36,345 bases of DNA from assembly GCA_024281015.1 (NCBI GenBank), contig JAMXLL010000245.1, positions 1-36,345 on the forward strand. The letters are read 5' to 3'. The notes under the pieces are model-generated. The model saw only the letters and a list, made by a program, of their open reading frames with translations. It searched no databases and was not told the DNA's origin. Made by a program: the position numbers and the translations under genes. Source of the DNA: Candidatus Binataceae bacterium (GTDB lineage: Bacteria > Desulfobacterota > Binatia > Binatales > Binataceae). Shown here piece by piece: positions 1 to 7,180 of the stretch; the stretch's first letter is position 1, and each line of letters starts with the position of its first letter.

Positions 1-396
1 GTTCTGCCGCACACCAGGCGCGCCATCCTGGACGCGTTCGAGCGGGCCGGTATCGATTCCGTCTGGGACGTCGATGGAATCGAAACGCATGATTGTTTCA
101 CTACTTCAGAATACATGGCCATCGACCATTTCGGATTGACCAAGCCTGGTGAGTCGTGGCGTGCGATCGAGGAGGGCGTGATCGAAGCGGGTGGCAAGAT
201 GCCGATCAACCCCAGCGGCGGACTAATCGGAGTCGGCCACCCAGTTGGCGCAACCGGCGTCCGGCAAATGCTGGATTGCTACAAGCAGGTGGCTGGTAAG
301 GCGGGTGATTATCAACTCAATGGCGCGAGGCGCGTCGCGATGTTGAATCTCGGTGGCAGCGCCACGACGAGTTGCGCTTTTGTGGTCGGGGTATGA
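1..396 (+). CDS. Thiolase / acetyl-CoA acetyltransferase, C-terminal part (5' end outside window)
   Basis: The frame is open from base 1 to the TGA at 394-396, so only the last 131 residues are present and no start can be given. Thiolases make or cleave beta-ketoacyl-CoA in fatty-acid or related CoA-ester metabolism, in the cytoplasm. The visible part has the C-terminal thiolase hallmarks: a Glu-Thr-His-Asp-Cys-Phe segment, the loop [17 protein letters not shown] carrying the active-site His, and a closing [12 protein letters not shown] with a Cys near the end. The HDCF...EY arrangement resembles the SCP2-type branch rather than FadA or AtoB. The substrate cannot be inferred. It converges on the GST-like gene, 60 bp away. 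Confidence 0.85.
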   Translation, partial: VLPHTRRAILDAFERAGIDSVWDVDGIETHDCFTTSEYMAIDHFGLTKPGESWRAIEEGVIEAGGKMPINPSGGLIGVGHPVGATGVRQMLDCYKQVAGKAGDYQLNGARRVAMLNLGGSATTSCAFVVGV

Positions 397-456
397 ACGT
401 CGCCACAGGCGAAGGCTGGCAACCTGACTGGCTCGCCGCCTCTCTCCTGTCGAAAT

Positions 457-1233
457 TTAGAGATCAACAGGCAGCTCCAAATATTCGTGGTAAATGAAGT
501 CCCTATGAGCCAGGAGTTCGGGGCTCGTGGCGGCGCGGACGAGCGGATCACCGCAATAATAGCGGCGTCGGAATTCTGCCGGCATCGGGCACAAACTCTC
601 CGGCAGCGGTTCGACCAGTGCGGCAAACACTGCCCAATAAATATCAAGCGCCGAGAGTGTGTCGCCTATGAGGAAACGTGAGCCTCGCGAATGCTGCAGC
701 TTTAGCTGCGCGGCCAGTGCGCTAACAACCTGCGCGGCTTTGGCGGGCGCTGCGGCGGCGGCCCCTGGCGAATAGCCATATTTCGCGCCAAACGCCAGCA
801 TTGCCCTCCGTGCTTCCTCGCTCGCATTCGGGTCAGTCCCCGCGCCGTGGATAAGCATCAAGCGGCGCGACCATCCAAAGCCGGTTTCCCCACACAGCTC
901 ATTGCTCAAGCCGAACATCAGGACTCGGTCTTCGATTATCGACGGTATCAGCGCAGGTTCCGGTTGCAGCCTCTCGGCGAGGAATAGCTGGTCGCTCCAG
1001 ACGCTGCGCGGCCTCTCATCGTCATAGACCATAACGGGAGCGCTGGATTGCGCAGTCCACCGAATCAGCGGCGCGTAATTGTTGCGATCATGGCGCACCC
1101 GAACAAATGGAATTTTTTTGACGTAGAGAATGCCTTTAACGGCCTCAGCCCACGGTCCAGGAATACCGGGTGGAAGAACCACCCGCAAACCAGCCATTCT
1201 AATAGCTTGTTCTATATCGACGTATTCGGCCAT
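457..1233 (-). CDS. Glutathione S-transferase-like protein
   Basis: This 258-residue protein looks like a soluble GST fold. The N-terminal thioredoxin-like part is at about residues 15-90. It includes a SAPVMVYDD stretch, where GSTs carry the cis-Pro glutathione-binding turn, followed by WSDQLFLAERL, the usual site of the Glu/Ser contact to glutathione. The helical C-terminal part contains FLIGDTLSALDIYWA, like the GST N-capping motif. No classical N-terminal catalytic Ser, Tyr or Cys was identified, so the activity is uncertain. The ATG at 1233 was chosen because the first GST-like residues follow it; the open frame runs further up into the phosphatase gene. It is probably the last gene of the group 2585-457. 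Confidence 0.65.
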   Translation of the reverse strand: MAEYVDIEQAIRMAGLRVVLPPGIPGPWAEAVKGILYVKKIPFVRVRHDRNNYAPLIRWTAQSSAPVMVYDDERPRSVWSDQLFLAERLQPEPALIPSIIEDRVLMFGLSNELCGETGFGWSRRLMLIHGAGTDPNASEEARRAMLAFGAKYGYSPGAAAAAPAKAAQVVSALAAQLKLQHSRGSRFLIGDTLSALDIYWAVFAALVEPLPESLCPMPAEFRRRYYCGDPLVRAATSPELLAHRDFIYHEYLELPVDL

Positions 1234-1319
1234 AGTGCCTCGCGAACAATCTACCCGGTGCAGCCACAGCCCTGACGGCGCCGGCGGCGTTTGCCTGATG
1301 CTGGTCAGCCGAAAAACGG

Positions 1320-1970
1320 CTAACTGAGTTCGCCTTCTTCTTTCCCGCGTACGATTTTTGGAAACTGCATCCGGCGGCCATCGTGCTCGATCAGCACGAT
1401 GCCGCAATTGGGTGGCAAGTGCGCCCCGTGCCACTGGCCGGTGATATGCGCCCACACAGAAAGCATCACGCCGCCGTGGCTGACGATCACGACTTCTTGA
1501 TGCGGATAACTGCGGAGCAACCCATCGATCGCGGCCATCACTCTTTCACGTACGTCCTCGTAACTTTCGCCGCCTTCGGGTCTCCAAGACCATCCGCGAG
1601 CAGGGTCGTACGAACGATCCTTCAAAACCACAGCCCGCAGATCGTCGTATGAATGACCCTTAAGGCACCCCAGGTCGCGCTCGTGCAGGTCGTGGACCGT
1701 TTCGACCGGCAGCGACAATTCACGCGCAATAATCTCGCTGGTTTGACGTGCCCGCCGGAAAGGGCTCGAAACAACTACCTGGGGCTTGAACAAGCGAGCG
1801 ATTGTTCCCGCGGCTTCGTGGGCCTGCTGCACGCCCAATTCCGTTAGCCCTACCTCAGATGAAAGCGTGAAGCGACGTTCACGATTCCCTTCGCTCTCGC
1901 CATGCCGCACCATGATGAATTTGCCGGTTGTGGCTGAATCCTGGCCGCCGCTTTCGTCGTTCTCAACCAT
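1320..1970 (-). CDS. Histidine phosphatase family protein (phosphoglycerate mutase-like)
   Basis: This 216-residue protein belongs to the histidine phosphatase superfamily. It has the phospho-His motif FIMVRHGESEGN near residues 18-29, the phosphate-pocket Arg in SSPFRRARQTSE, a Glu in GGESYEDVRERV and the second catalytic His in VIVSHGGVMLSVW. Members dephosphorylate small phosphate esters or proteins, or act as phosphoglycerate mutases. The substrate cannot be told here. The LHERDLG segment is common in broad-specificity phosphatases such as the CobC/GpmB group. The ATG at 1970 lies 9 bp after the stop of the upstream secreted protein, which suggests co-transcription. About 20 extra residues precede the first strand. 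Confidence 0.85.
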   Translation of the reverse strand: MVENDESGGQDSATTGKFIMVRHGESEGNRERRFTLSSEVGLTELGVQQAHEAAGTIARLFKPQVVVSSPFRRARQTSEIIARELSLPVETVHDLHERDLGCLKGHSYDDLRAVVLKDRSYDPARGWSWRPEGGESYEDVRERVMAAIDGLLRSYPHQEVVIVSHGGVMLSVWAHITGQWHGAHLPPNCGIVLIEHDGRRMQFPKIVRGKEEGELS

Positions 1971-1979
1971 GATACCGCT

Positions 1980-2585
1980 TCAATTGCAAGTACATTGTGA
2001 ACACATCTGGAGTTGCGCTGCGCTCGAAAAATTTAGCACACCTGGAAGTCCTTGTGCGGCGGCGGCATCGGCCGGTTCGGTGGCCCCCGGTAAATACGGA
2101 TTTGCGGCCTGGGAGACCGCGGTGCCGAACCCCCCGGGCGGAGTGAACGGCGACGGGACTTGGCTGCTTTGATTGTAAGACAGGCAGGCACGTGTCGCAC
2201 CCTGACGGGCCGCGAAATAGCCGGCCGCACTGACGCGGCCCATCCAATGGGTGCCGGCGGCCCGTCCAAAGCACGAACAGTTAAATATCCGCGCGGCGAG
2301 CGCGGGAGTGGGCACGGACGGTGTTGGAATAGTCGCCAGCGGCGGAATGCCGGTAGTCGCGGCTGGTTGCGACAATTGCGGCGGTGCGCTGGGTGTAACA
2401 GCGGGACCCAGATTCGGGTTGGAGGGCGGCAATTGGGCCCAGAGCCGGAGTGGCCGGCTTGAAGCGGCCAAAATTATCAACATCGGCAGGGCTGAGGCCG
2501 CGATTATCTTGGCAATTCTAATTCGAGCAACTGCCTGCCGGTCAGCGTGCTTCAAACATCTTGAGTAGAAGACACTCGGAATCAT
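1980..2585 (-). CDS. Small secreted proline-rich protein with Cys clusters, function unknown
   Basis: The function was not recognised. From the ATG at 2585 the product is 201 residues; an in-frame GTG at 2639 would add 18. A basic N-terminus is followed by a hydrophobic stretch (SALPMLIILAASS) and a plausible signal-peptidase site after LWAQ. A Pro/Ala/Thr-rich linker of about 45 residues comes next. Then comes a compact segment with NCSCFG, a Trp, WMGRVSAAGYFAARQ and ACLSYN. The protein ends exactly at MCSQCTCN. Paired cysteines in an exported protein suggest disulfides or metal binding. The gene is judged real because of the signal peptide, its ordered composition, and a stop only 9 bp before the phosphatase start. 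No Shine-Dalgarno sequence is obvious. Confidence 0.55.
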   Translation of the reverse strand: MIPSVFYSRCLKHADRQAVARIRIAKIIAASALPMLIILAASSRPLRLWAQLPPSNPNLGPAVTPSAPPQLSQPAATTGIPPLATIPTPSVPTPALAARIFNCSCFGRAAGTHWMGRVSAAGYFAARQGATRACLSYNQSSQVPSPFTPPGGFGTAVSQAANPYLPGATEPADAAAAQGLPGVLNFSSAAQLQMCSQCTCN

Positions 2586-2833
2586 TGGGTATAATCCGCG
2601 CGGTCGCGGGTTGCTATTGTAACGTTCGGTGTGTGGCACGGGTAGTGATCCGTGAATTTTCAGGATGGCGGGGCGCAGAATTGGCGAATTATACCGCGTA
2701 GTCTTTGTCGCCGGAGCGGTGGTATCAGCGACTCACCGAACTTCTGCTGACGGCAGGCGCAATGCATTCATCTCCGCCACGACATCGCTCAAGGACAGCA
2801 TCGATTTCCTATCTCGCGAGGAGGATGGGATAG

Positions 2834-2840
2834 AAGGAGG
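2834..2840 (+). promoter_or_regulatory. Strong ribosome binding site deciding the TolC-family start
   Basis: AAGGAGG stands 7 bases before the ATG at 2848. It identifies that ATG, which begins a signal peptide, as the true start rather than the in-frame ATG at 2665. Confidence 0.75.
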
Positions 2841-2847
2841 CAGCTCG

Positions 2848-4704
2848 ATGTTAAGGACGATTAGTGCATTGTTTGGGCTGATGGTATTGGCCGCGCCAGC
2901 TCTGGCGCAGTACAAATCATCCAGCCAGTACGGCACGAGCGGGATCCAGGCACCGTCGGTAAGCAGTCAGACTGCGCCCACTGTCCTGCCGCCGGCGCTG
3001 CGCCCTCAAGTGAATATACCCGCTCAAGCGACCACTCACTTTGAGCAAAATCCGATACTTTCAATTCCCGAGAACTTCGTGCGGCAATGGTCGCTGGGCC
3101 ACGAGGTCCCACCGGAAGCGCTCATCAGCGAACGGTACTTGCGAACGCAGGATAATCTGGCGCGAAGGCTCAGCTTGAAAGAAGCGGTCTACATCGCCAT
3201 CCGAAATAATCCTGGGCTTACTGCGGTTCAGCTTGATCCGATCGCGGCGGAGGAAAGCGTCAAGCTGGCCAATGCTGCTTTTGATCCCGACCTGACCTCG
3301 CAATTGGACGTGTCCAAGTCTGTCACTCCGGTGTCACCCCCATTTCAAGTGGCAGCCAGTGATGCGTTTACCCAGAAGCTGTACGACTGGAATTTTGCGG
3401 TGAACAAGGTCTCCGCCTACACCAATGGTACCCTCGGAATTACTTTCGACAACAACCGGACGTTGACCAATTCGACCTTCGCTGCGGTAAATCCCTCGTA
3501 TACTCCTTTGCTGGAGGCCTCATTGGCGCAACCGCTGTTGCGGAATTTCGGCTGGCAATTTGCCACTCTCAACGTCACTATCGCCGAATCTTCACAGCGC
3601 ACCTCGCAGTGGAATTATGGCTCCTCACTGAACGACTTCATCCAACGAATTGGCAATGATTACTGGGGAGTGGTACAGGCGCAAGAGAATCTGCGCGTGG
3701 CGGAATCGGCCCTCAAATTCAACAACGACCTGGTGCGCGTGAACCGCATCAGCTTGCAGGTTGGCACCCTCGCGCCGATTGACCTGCAAGAAGCCCAATC
3801 GGCAGCGGCGACCGCCGAAGCCAATGTCTACGCCGCCGAGGCCGCGCTCAAGACTGCGCGTGCCCAATTGCGCCAGGACGTGATGTTAAACCCGGCCGGC
3901 ACCTTCGTGCCCGAAGATGTCGAACCTGCCGAAGCTCCGAACCCCGGCTACATAATCAATGACACCGAAGAGACCGCGCTCGAAAAGATGGTCGAATACA
4001 GTCCGGCATTAGGCGGACTGCGCGAGGCGATTCGCACTTCCTTGCTGCAGGTGAAGTACGCCGAAAATCAAACCTTGCCGCAACTGAACCTTGGCACTCA
4101 GTTCGGAGCTACCGCGGTCGCCGGTAGCAGCCATTGCATCGCGAATTTTCACGCTGGACCGAGCAATTGCACGGTCGTTTTGGCCCCTGGTACAAAGCTT
4201 CCGTTCGGCGGCATTTACGGCACTGCGCTGAACCGGATGCTGGATGCGCGCTTCTACAACTATGCGGGGGTGTTGTCGTTCGAAATGCCGCTGGATAACG
4301 CGGCCGCCAAAGCTGCGTTGGCGCAGGCCCGAATCACTTACGAGCAGGCCCGGATGCAGTATCGCGAAGCCTTGTCGCAATCAATCGTGCAGGCGGAGAG
4401 CGGTATCGCCAATCTCCATGCTTTTGAGAAGCAAGTCGAGGCTACCAGGAACGCGACCTTTTACGCTGAGCAGTCGCTGCATGACGAGCAGGTCGAATTC
4501 CGGGTGGGCATGGCAACCACCCATGATCTGCTGCAATACCAGGAAGAGTTGGTGACTGCGCAGGGCAACGAGGTGCAGGCCGATGTCGGGCTTGAGAACG
4601 CCCGGCTCGCGCTATGGCACGCGGAAGGCACATTGATGAGTATCTTCAATATTGATTTCCAGGTGCAGAATCCGCATGTTGAGCCCTGGTACGCCAAATT
4701 CTGA
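2848..4704 (+). CDS. TolC-family outer-membrane efflux protein
   Basis: The product is 618 residues and begins with a clear signal peptide (MLRTISALFGLMVLAAPALA, cut before Gln21). Residues 22-105 are an unusual Pro/Ser/Gln-rich linker. The first outer-membrane efflux repeat then begins with LSLKEAVYIAIRNNPGL. Long Ala/Gln/Glu-rich helices follow (LQEAQSAAATAEANVYAAEAALKTA is split by this repeat's helix breaks), and a second repeat runs to the end. This is the TolC layout: a trimeric beta-barrel plus periplasmic alpha-tunnel that serves RND, ABC or MFS pumps or type I secretion. No membrane-fusion protein or inner-membrane pump lies beside it, so its partner is elsewhere. The start is fixed by the AAGGAGG site at 2834-2840. 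Confidence 0.88.
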   Translation: MLRTISALFGLMVLAAPALAQYKSSSQYGTSGIQAPSVSSQTAPTVLPPALRPQVNIPAQATTHFEQNPILSIPENFVRQWSLGHEVPPEALISERYLRTQDNLARRLSLKEAVYIAIRNNPGLTAVQLDPIAAEESVKLANAAFDPDLTSQLDVSKSVTPVSPPFQVAASDAFTQKLYDWNFAVNKVSAYTNGTLGITFDNNRTLTNSTFAAVNPSYTPLLEASLAQPLLRNFGWQFATLNVTIAESSQRTSQWNYGSSLNDFIQRIGNDYWGVVQAQENLRVAESALKFNNDLVRVNRISLQVGTLAPIDLQEAQSAAATAEANVYAAEAALKTARAQLRQDVMLNPAGTFVPEDVEPAEAPNPGYIINDTEETALEKMVEYSPALGGLREAIRTSLLQVKYAENQTLPQLNLGTQFGATAVAGSSHCIANFHAGPSNCTVVLAPGTKLPFGGIYGTALNRMLDARFYNYAGVLSFEMPLDNAAAKAALAQARITYEQARMQYREALSQSIVQAESGIANLHAFEKQVEATRNATFYAEQSLHDEQVEFRVGMATTHDLLQYQEELVTAQGNEVQADVGLENARLALWHAEGTLMSIFNIDFQVQNPHVEPWYAKF

Positions 4705-4761
4705 GCTGCGACTGAATGGATCCGCGCCGAAGGTCCAGAAATAACCTGAAAGTGACGAATT

Positions 4762-5160
4762 ATGGAAAAGCAATTCTTCAATCCACCCGATACTCATCGG
4801 CCTCGCGGCTACACTCATGCCGTTGCCATTGAGGGCGGCCGGCTAATCTTCATCTCCGGCCAGGTGGCTTTAGATAAGGACGGCAATCTGGTCGGCAAGG
4901 GTGATCTGCGAGCGCAGACTGACAAGGCCCTCGCCAATCTGGTTGCCGCGTTGGCGGCTGCAGGAGCTACACCAGCCGATGTTGTGAAGGTGAATACCTA
5001 TGTGGTGAATTACAAGGCGGCTGATTATCCGATTGTTCGTGAGGCGCGCGCCCGCATCTTCGACCCACACAAACCGCCAGCCTCGACTCTGATAGGAGTT
5101 CAGGCGCTCGCTGTCGAGGACTTGTTAATCGAGATTGAAGCAATCGCTGCCATCAAATAG
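4762..5160 (+). CDS. Rid family protein (RidA/YjgF/UK114-like)
   Basis: This 132-residue protein has the full length and motifs of the Rid family of small trimeric proteins. It shows LIFISGQVALDKDGNLVG, ANLVAALAAAGATPADVVKVN and the C-terminal LLIEIEAIAAIK. True RidA enzymes hydrolyse reactive enamines and imines such as 2-aminoacrylate. They use an Arg in a PARS motif, Arg105 in E. coli. Here the matching stretch reads PPASTLIGVQALA, so the Arg appears replaced by Ser or Thr. Family membership is secure but deaminase activity is not. It lies 57 bp after the TolC-family gene on the same strand and may be read from it or alone. No strong ribosome site is visible. Confidence 0.88.
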   Translation: MEKQFFNPPDTHRPRGYTHAVAIEGGRLIFISGQVALDKDGNLVGKGDLRAQTDKALANLVAALAAAGATPADVVKVNTYVVNYKAADYPIVREARARIFDPHKPPASTLIGVQALAVEDLLIEIEAIAAIK

Positions 5161-5383
5161 CTGATAACCATCTGCGCTAAAAGATGATTAACGGCCTGTC
5201 GAGTCCAGCAGCATGCCACTTGTGCTTGGTTTGAATTATCGCGGCTTGATCGCTCTGCGGACCTTCATTGCGGACTGCGGCTCGATGACGGGGTCGAGAT
5301 GACAGAGGAGAGCCTCCCGTTTGTCACCGCAATGAAGCAACCCTACCCGGAGTTGTCCGGGCTACTCGCGGGCGTTCATGGGT

Positions 5384-5689
5384 TCATTGAGACTCAATCT
5401 GGACCGAGTCCAGGTAGACGGCGAGTTCATGGGCGTAATGGCGAATTGCTAATGCATCATGCTTATGCGCCGCCTGTTCGATTTGCGCCCCATAAAGACT
5501 GACGGGGTCGAGACCATAACTGCCCCCCTCGCCCTTAAGCTTATGGCCGATTCTGGAGAGCGCCTCGAAATCGACACGCTCGCCGGAAACTCCCGAAAGG
5601 ATCGCGCGGGCGTCAGTGCGCTTGCGCGCCAGGAAACCGGGAATGAGGTCATAAAGATCTGGATCGACCTGTATAACGAATCGTTTCAT
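5384..5689 (-). CDS. Stand-alone HPt (histidine phosphotransfer) domain protein
   Basis: This 101-residue protein consists of one HPt domain. The motif IGHKLKGEGGSYGL contains the expected phospho-accepting His at residue 49, followed by the Lys and Gly residues that pack against it. The next helix (LYGAQIEQAAHKHD) is also typical. Such proteins shuttle phosphate between a hybrid histidine kinase and a response regulator. Neither is encoded in this window, so the protein is an orphan phosphorelay part. The ATG at 5689 was chosen because AGAAGGGTGGGGAC stands directly before it. The longer open frame up to 5809 adds no recognisable domain. Confidence 0.8.
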   Translation of the reverse strand: MKRFVIQVDPDLYDLIPGFLARKRTDARAILSGVSGERVDFEALSRIGHKLKGEGGSYGLDPVSLYGAQIEQAAHKHDALAIRHYAHELAVYLDSVQIESQ

Positions 5690-5997
5690 GTCCCCACCCT
5701 TCTGCCTACCCACCAGCAAAAGCGATGCCGCGCAAGAACGGCCTTGAAATCCATGTTTCACTGGAATGTGCGTCAATTTCGCGACAGTCCTACGCCAGAA
5801 TTTGGACACTCTCTACGTGACGATTTCTTTCTGACGCGGAGGGGCGTGACACCACATTAAAGAAAGCGTGCTTCTGGAATAAGGTGCAATTAGCTCTATG
5901 GAACACCGAATTTGATGCGGTACTTTCTGCCCAACCCGGCGGTTTTTATGCGCAAATCGATCCTGACGCCGTGGTGGCGCCCCACTCTCGCCTGCAT
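5690..5997. other. Intergenic region between the PLP enzyme and the HPt gene
   Basis: No convincing gene is seen in these 308 bp. Both flanking genes are on the minus strand, so the stretch is downstream of the PLP enzyme and upstream of HPt. A weak promoter-like TTGACG with TGGATT 17 bases later faces the HPt gene (about 5740-5775) but the -10 match is poor. An AACC-CGGC-GGTT hairpin followed by a T run is at about 5935-5950. It is oriented for the + strand, where no gene ends. Confidence 0.4.
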
Positions 5998-7155
5998 TTA
6001 GCCCTCGAGTGCCTGTTCAAAATCGCTGATGAGATCGTGCGGCGATTCGAGTCCCACGGATAGCCGGATGAGATGATCGGTAATTCCGGCGCGCAACCGT
6101 TCCTCGGCGGTCATTCCGGAATGAGAGGTGGTCGCCGGGCGCGTGATGAGACTTTCTACGCCGCCGAGACTCGGCGCCGAGATCGGCAGAGTCACCCGTG
6201 AGATAAATTTCTCAGCCGAGTCAACGCCGCCGCGAAGCTCAAAGCTCACCACGCCACCAAATCCGCTGAACAGCTCCCGCGCGCGATCATGGTTTGGATG
6301 AGACTCGAGGCCCGGATAGTTGATGCTCTCTACAGCCGGATGAGCTTCCAGAAAGCGCGCCACCTTCAGTGCCGAATCATTCTGATGGCGTACGCGCACT
6401 GCCAAAGTCTTCATCCCGCGGTGCAGCAAGAAGCAGGCATGCGGGTCGAGCGAACCGCCGAAGTGACCCAATTTTCGGTTAATCTGCTCAATCAGGGCAG
6501 CACGTCCAATGATTGCCCCGGCCACAATGTCGGAATGGCCATTGAGGTACTTGGTGCCACTGTGCAGTGACAGGTCGAAGCCCCAGTCGGGTGGGCGGAA
6601 GTTGACCGGGCTGGCAAAGGTGTTGTCGATCACAGCAATGAGGTCGTGTGCGTGCGCAAATTCCACGACGCGAGGAAGATCGGCTACGCCCATCAGCGGA
6701 TTGGTAATAGTTTCCACATACATTGCCTTAGTCCGCGGCTTCACCTTCGCCGTCCAACTTTGCGGCGCGTTACCATCAATGAAGCCAACTTCGATACCCA
6801 GGCGCGGAAACTCGTTTAGCAGCAAGTCATGCGTGCCACCATACAGACAGTTCTGTGCCAGCAAATGATCGCCCGTGCCGAGCAACGTCAGTAAGGTTGT
6901 AGCGATTGCCGCCATTCCACTTGCGGTGACCAGGGCCGCCTCGGCGTTTTCGACCGCCGCGAGTTTCTTATGCAAAGCGTCATGGTTGGGCGTGTTATTC
7001 AGTCGTATGTAGCGGAGCGCATGATAATCATGCTCCCCGCGAGACTCAAAGGTCGCCGACTGGAAAATGGGCATGCTCACCGCACCCTCAATCAGCGGCG
7101 AAGGCTCTCCGGAATGGATTAGCTTCGTATCTATCCTGTGGCTGGTCCTTTCCAT
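5998..7155 (-). CDS. Cys/Met metabolism PLP-dependent enzyme (cystathionine gamma-synthase/lyase type)
   Basis: This 385-residue enzyme belongs to the trans-sulfuration family. The PLP Lys is at residue 202 in LHSGTKYLNGHSD. The Asp that contacts the pyridine nitrogen is in VIDNTFASP (residue 177). The PLP-phosphate loop is TASGMAAI near residue 80. Family members make or break cystathionine, or act on O-acyl-homoserine or methionine. The RYIRLNNTPNH segment replaces the more usual YSRYGNPT, so the exact reaction is open. The ATG at 7155 was chosen because AGGAAG stands before it and family homology begins there. The longer frame overlaps nuoN. It sits 25 bp after nuoN and is probably read from the nuo operon. 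Confidence 0.85.
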   Translation of the reverse strand: MERTSHRIDTKLIHSGEPSPLIEGAVSMPIFQSATFESRGEHDYHALRYIRLNNTPNHDALHKKLAAVENAEAALVTASGMAAIATTLLTLLGTGDHLLAQNCLYGGTHDLLLNEFPRLGIEVGFIDGNAPQSWTAKVKPRTKAMYVETITNPLMGVADLPRVVEFAHAHDLIAVIDNTFASPVNFRPPDWGFDLSLHSGTKYLNGHSDIVAGAIIGRAALIEQINRKLGHFGGSLDPHACFLLHRGMKTLAVRVRHQNDSALKVARFLEAHPAVESINYPGLESHPNHDRARELFSGFGGVVSFELRGGVDSAEKFISRVTLPISAPSLGGVESLITRPATTSHSGMTAEERLRAGITDHLIRLSVGLESPHDLISDFEQALEG

Positions 7156-7180
7156 CTTCCTATACCGATGAGTTGAACTT

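Noticed and set aside
457-1455. Longer GST-like protein starting at 1455
   Set aside because: The extra residues lie inside the phosphatase gene and are Arg-rich without family match.
5299-5502. Small + strand frame after the Rid gene
   Set aside because: It overlaps the HPt gene antisense, has no ribosome site and no domain.
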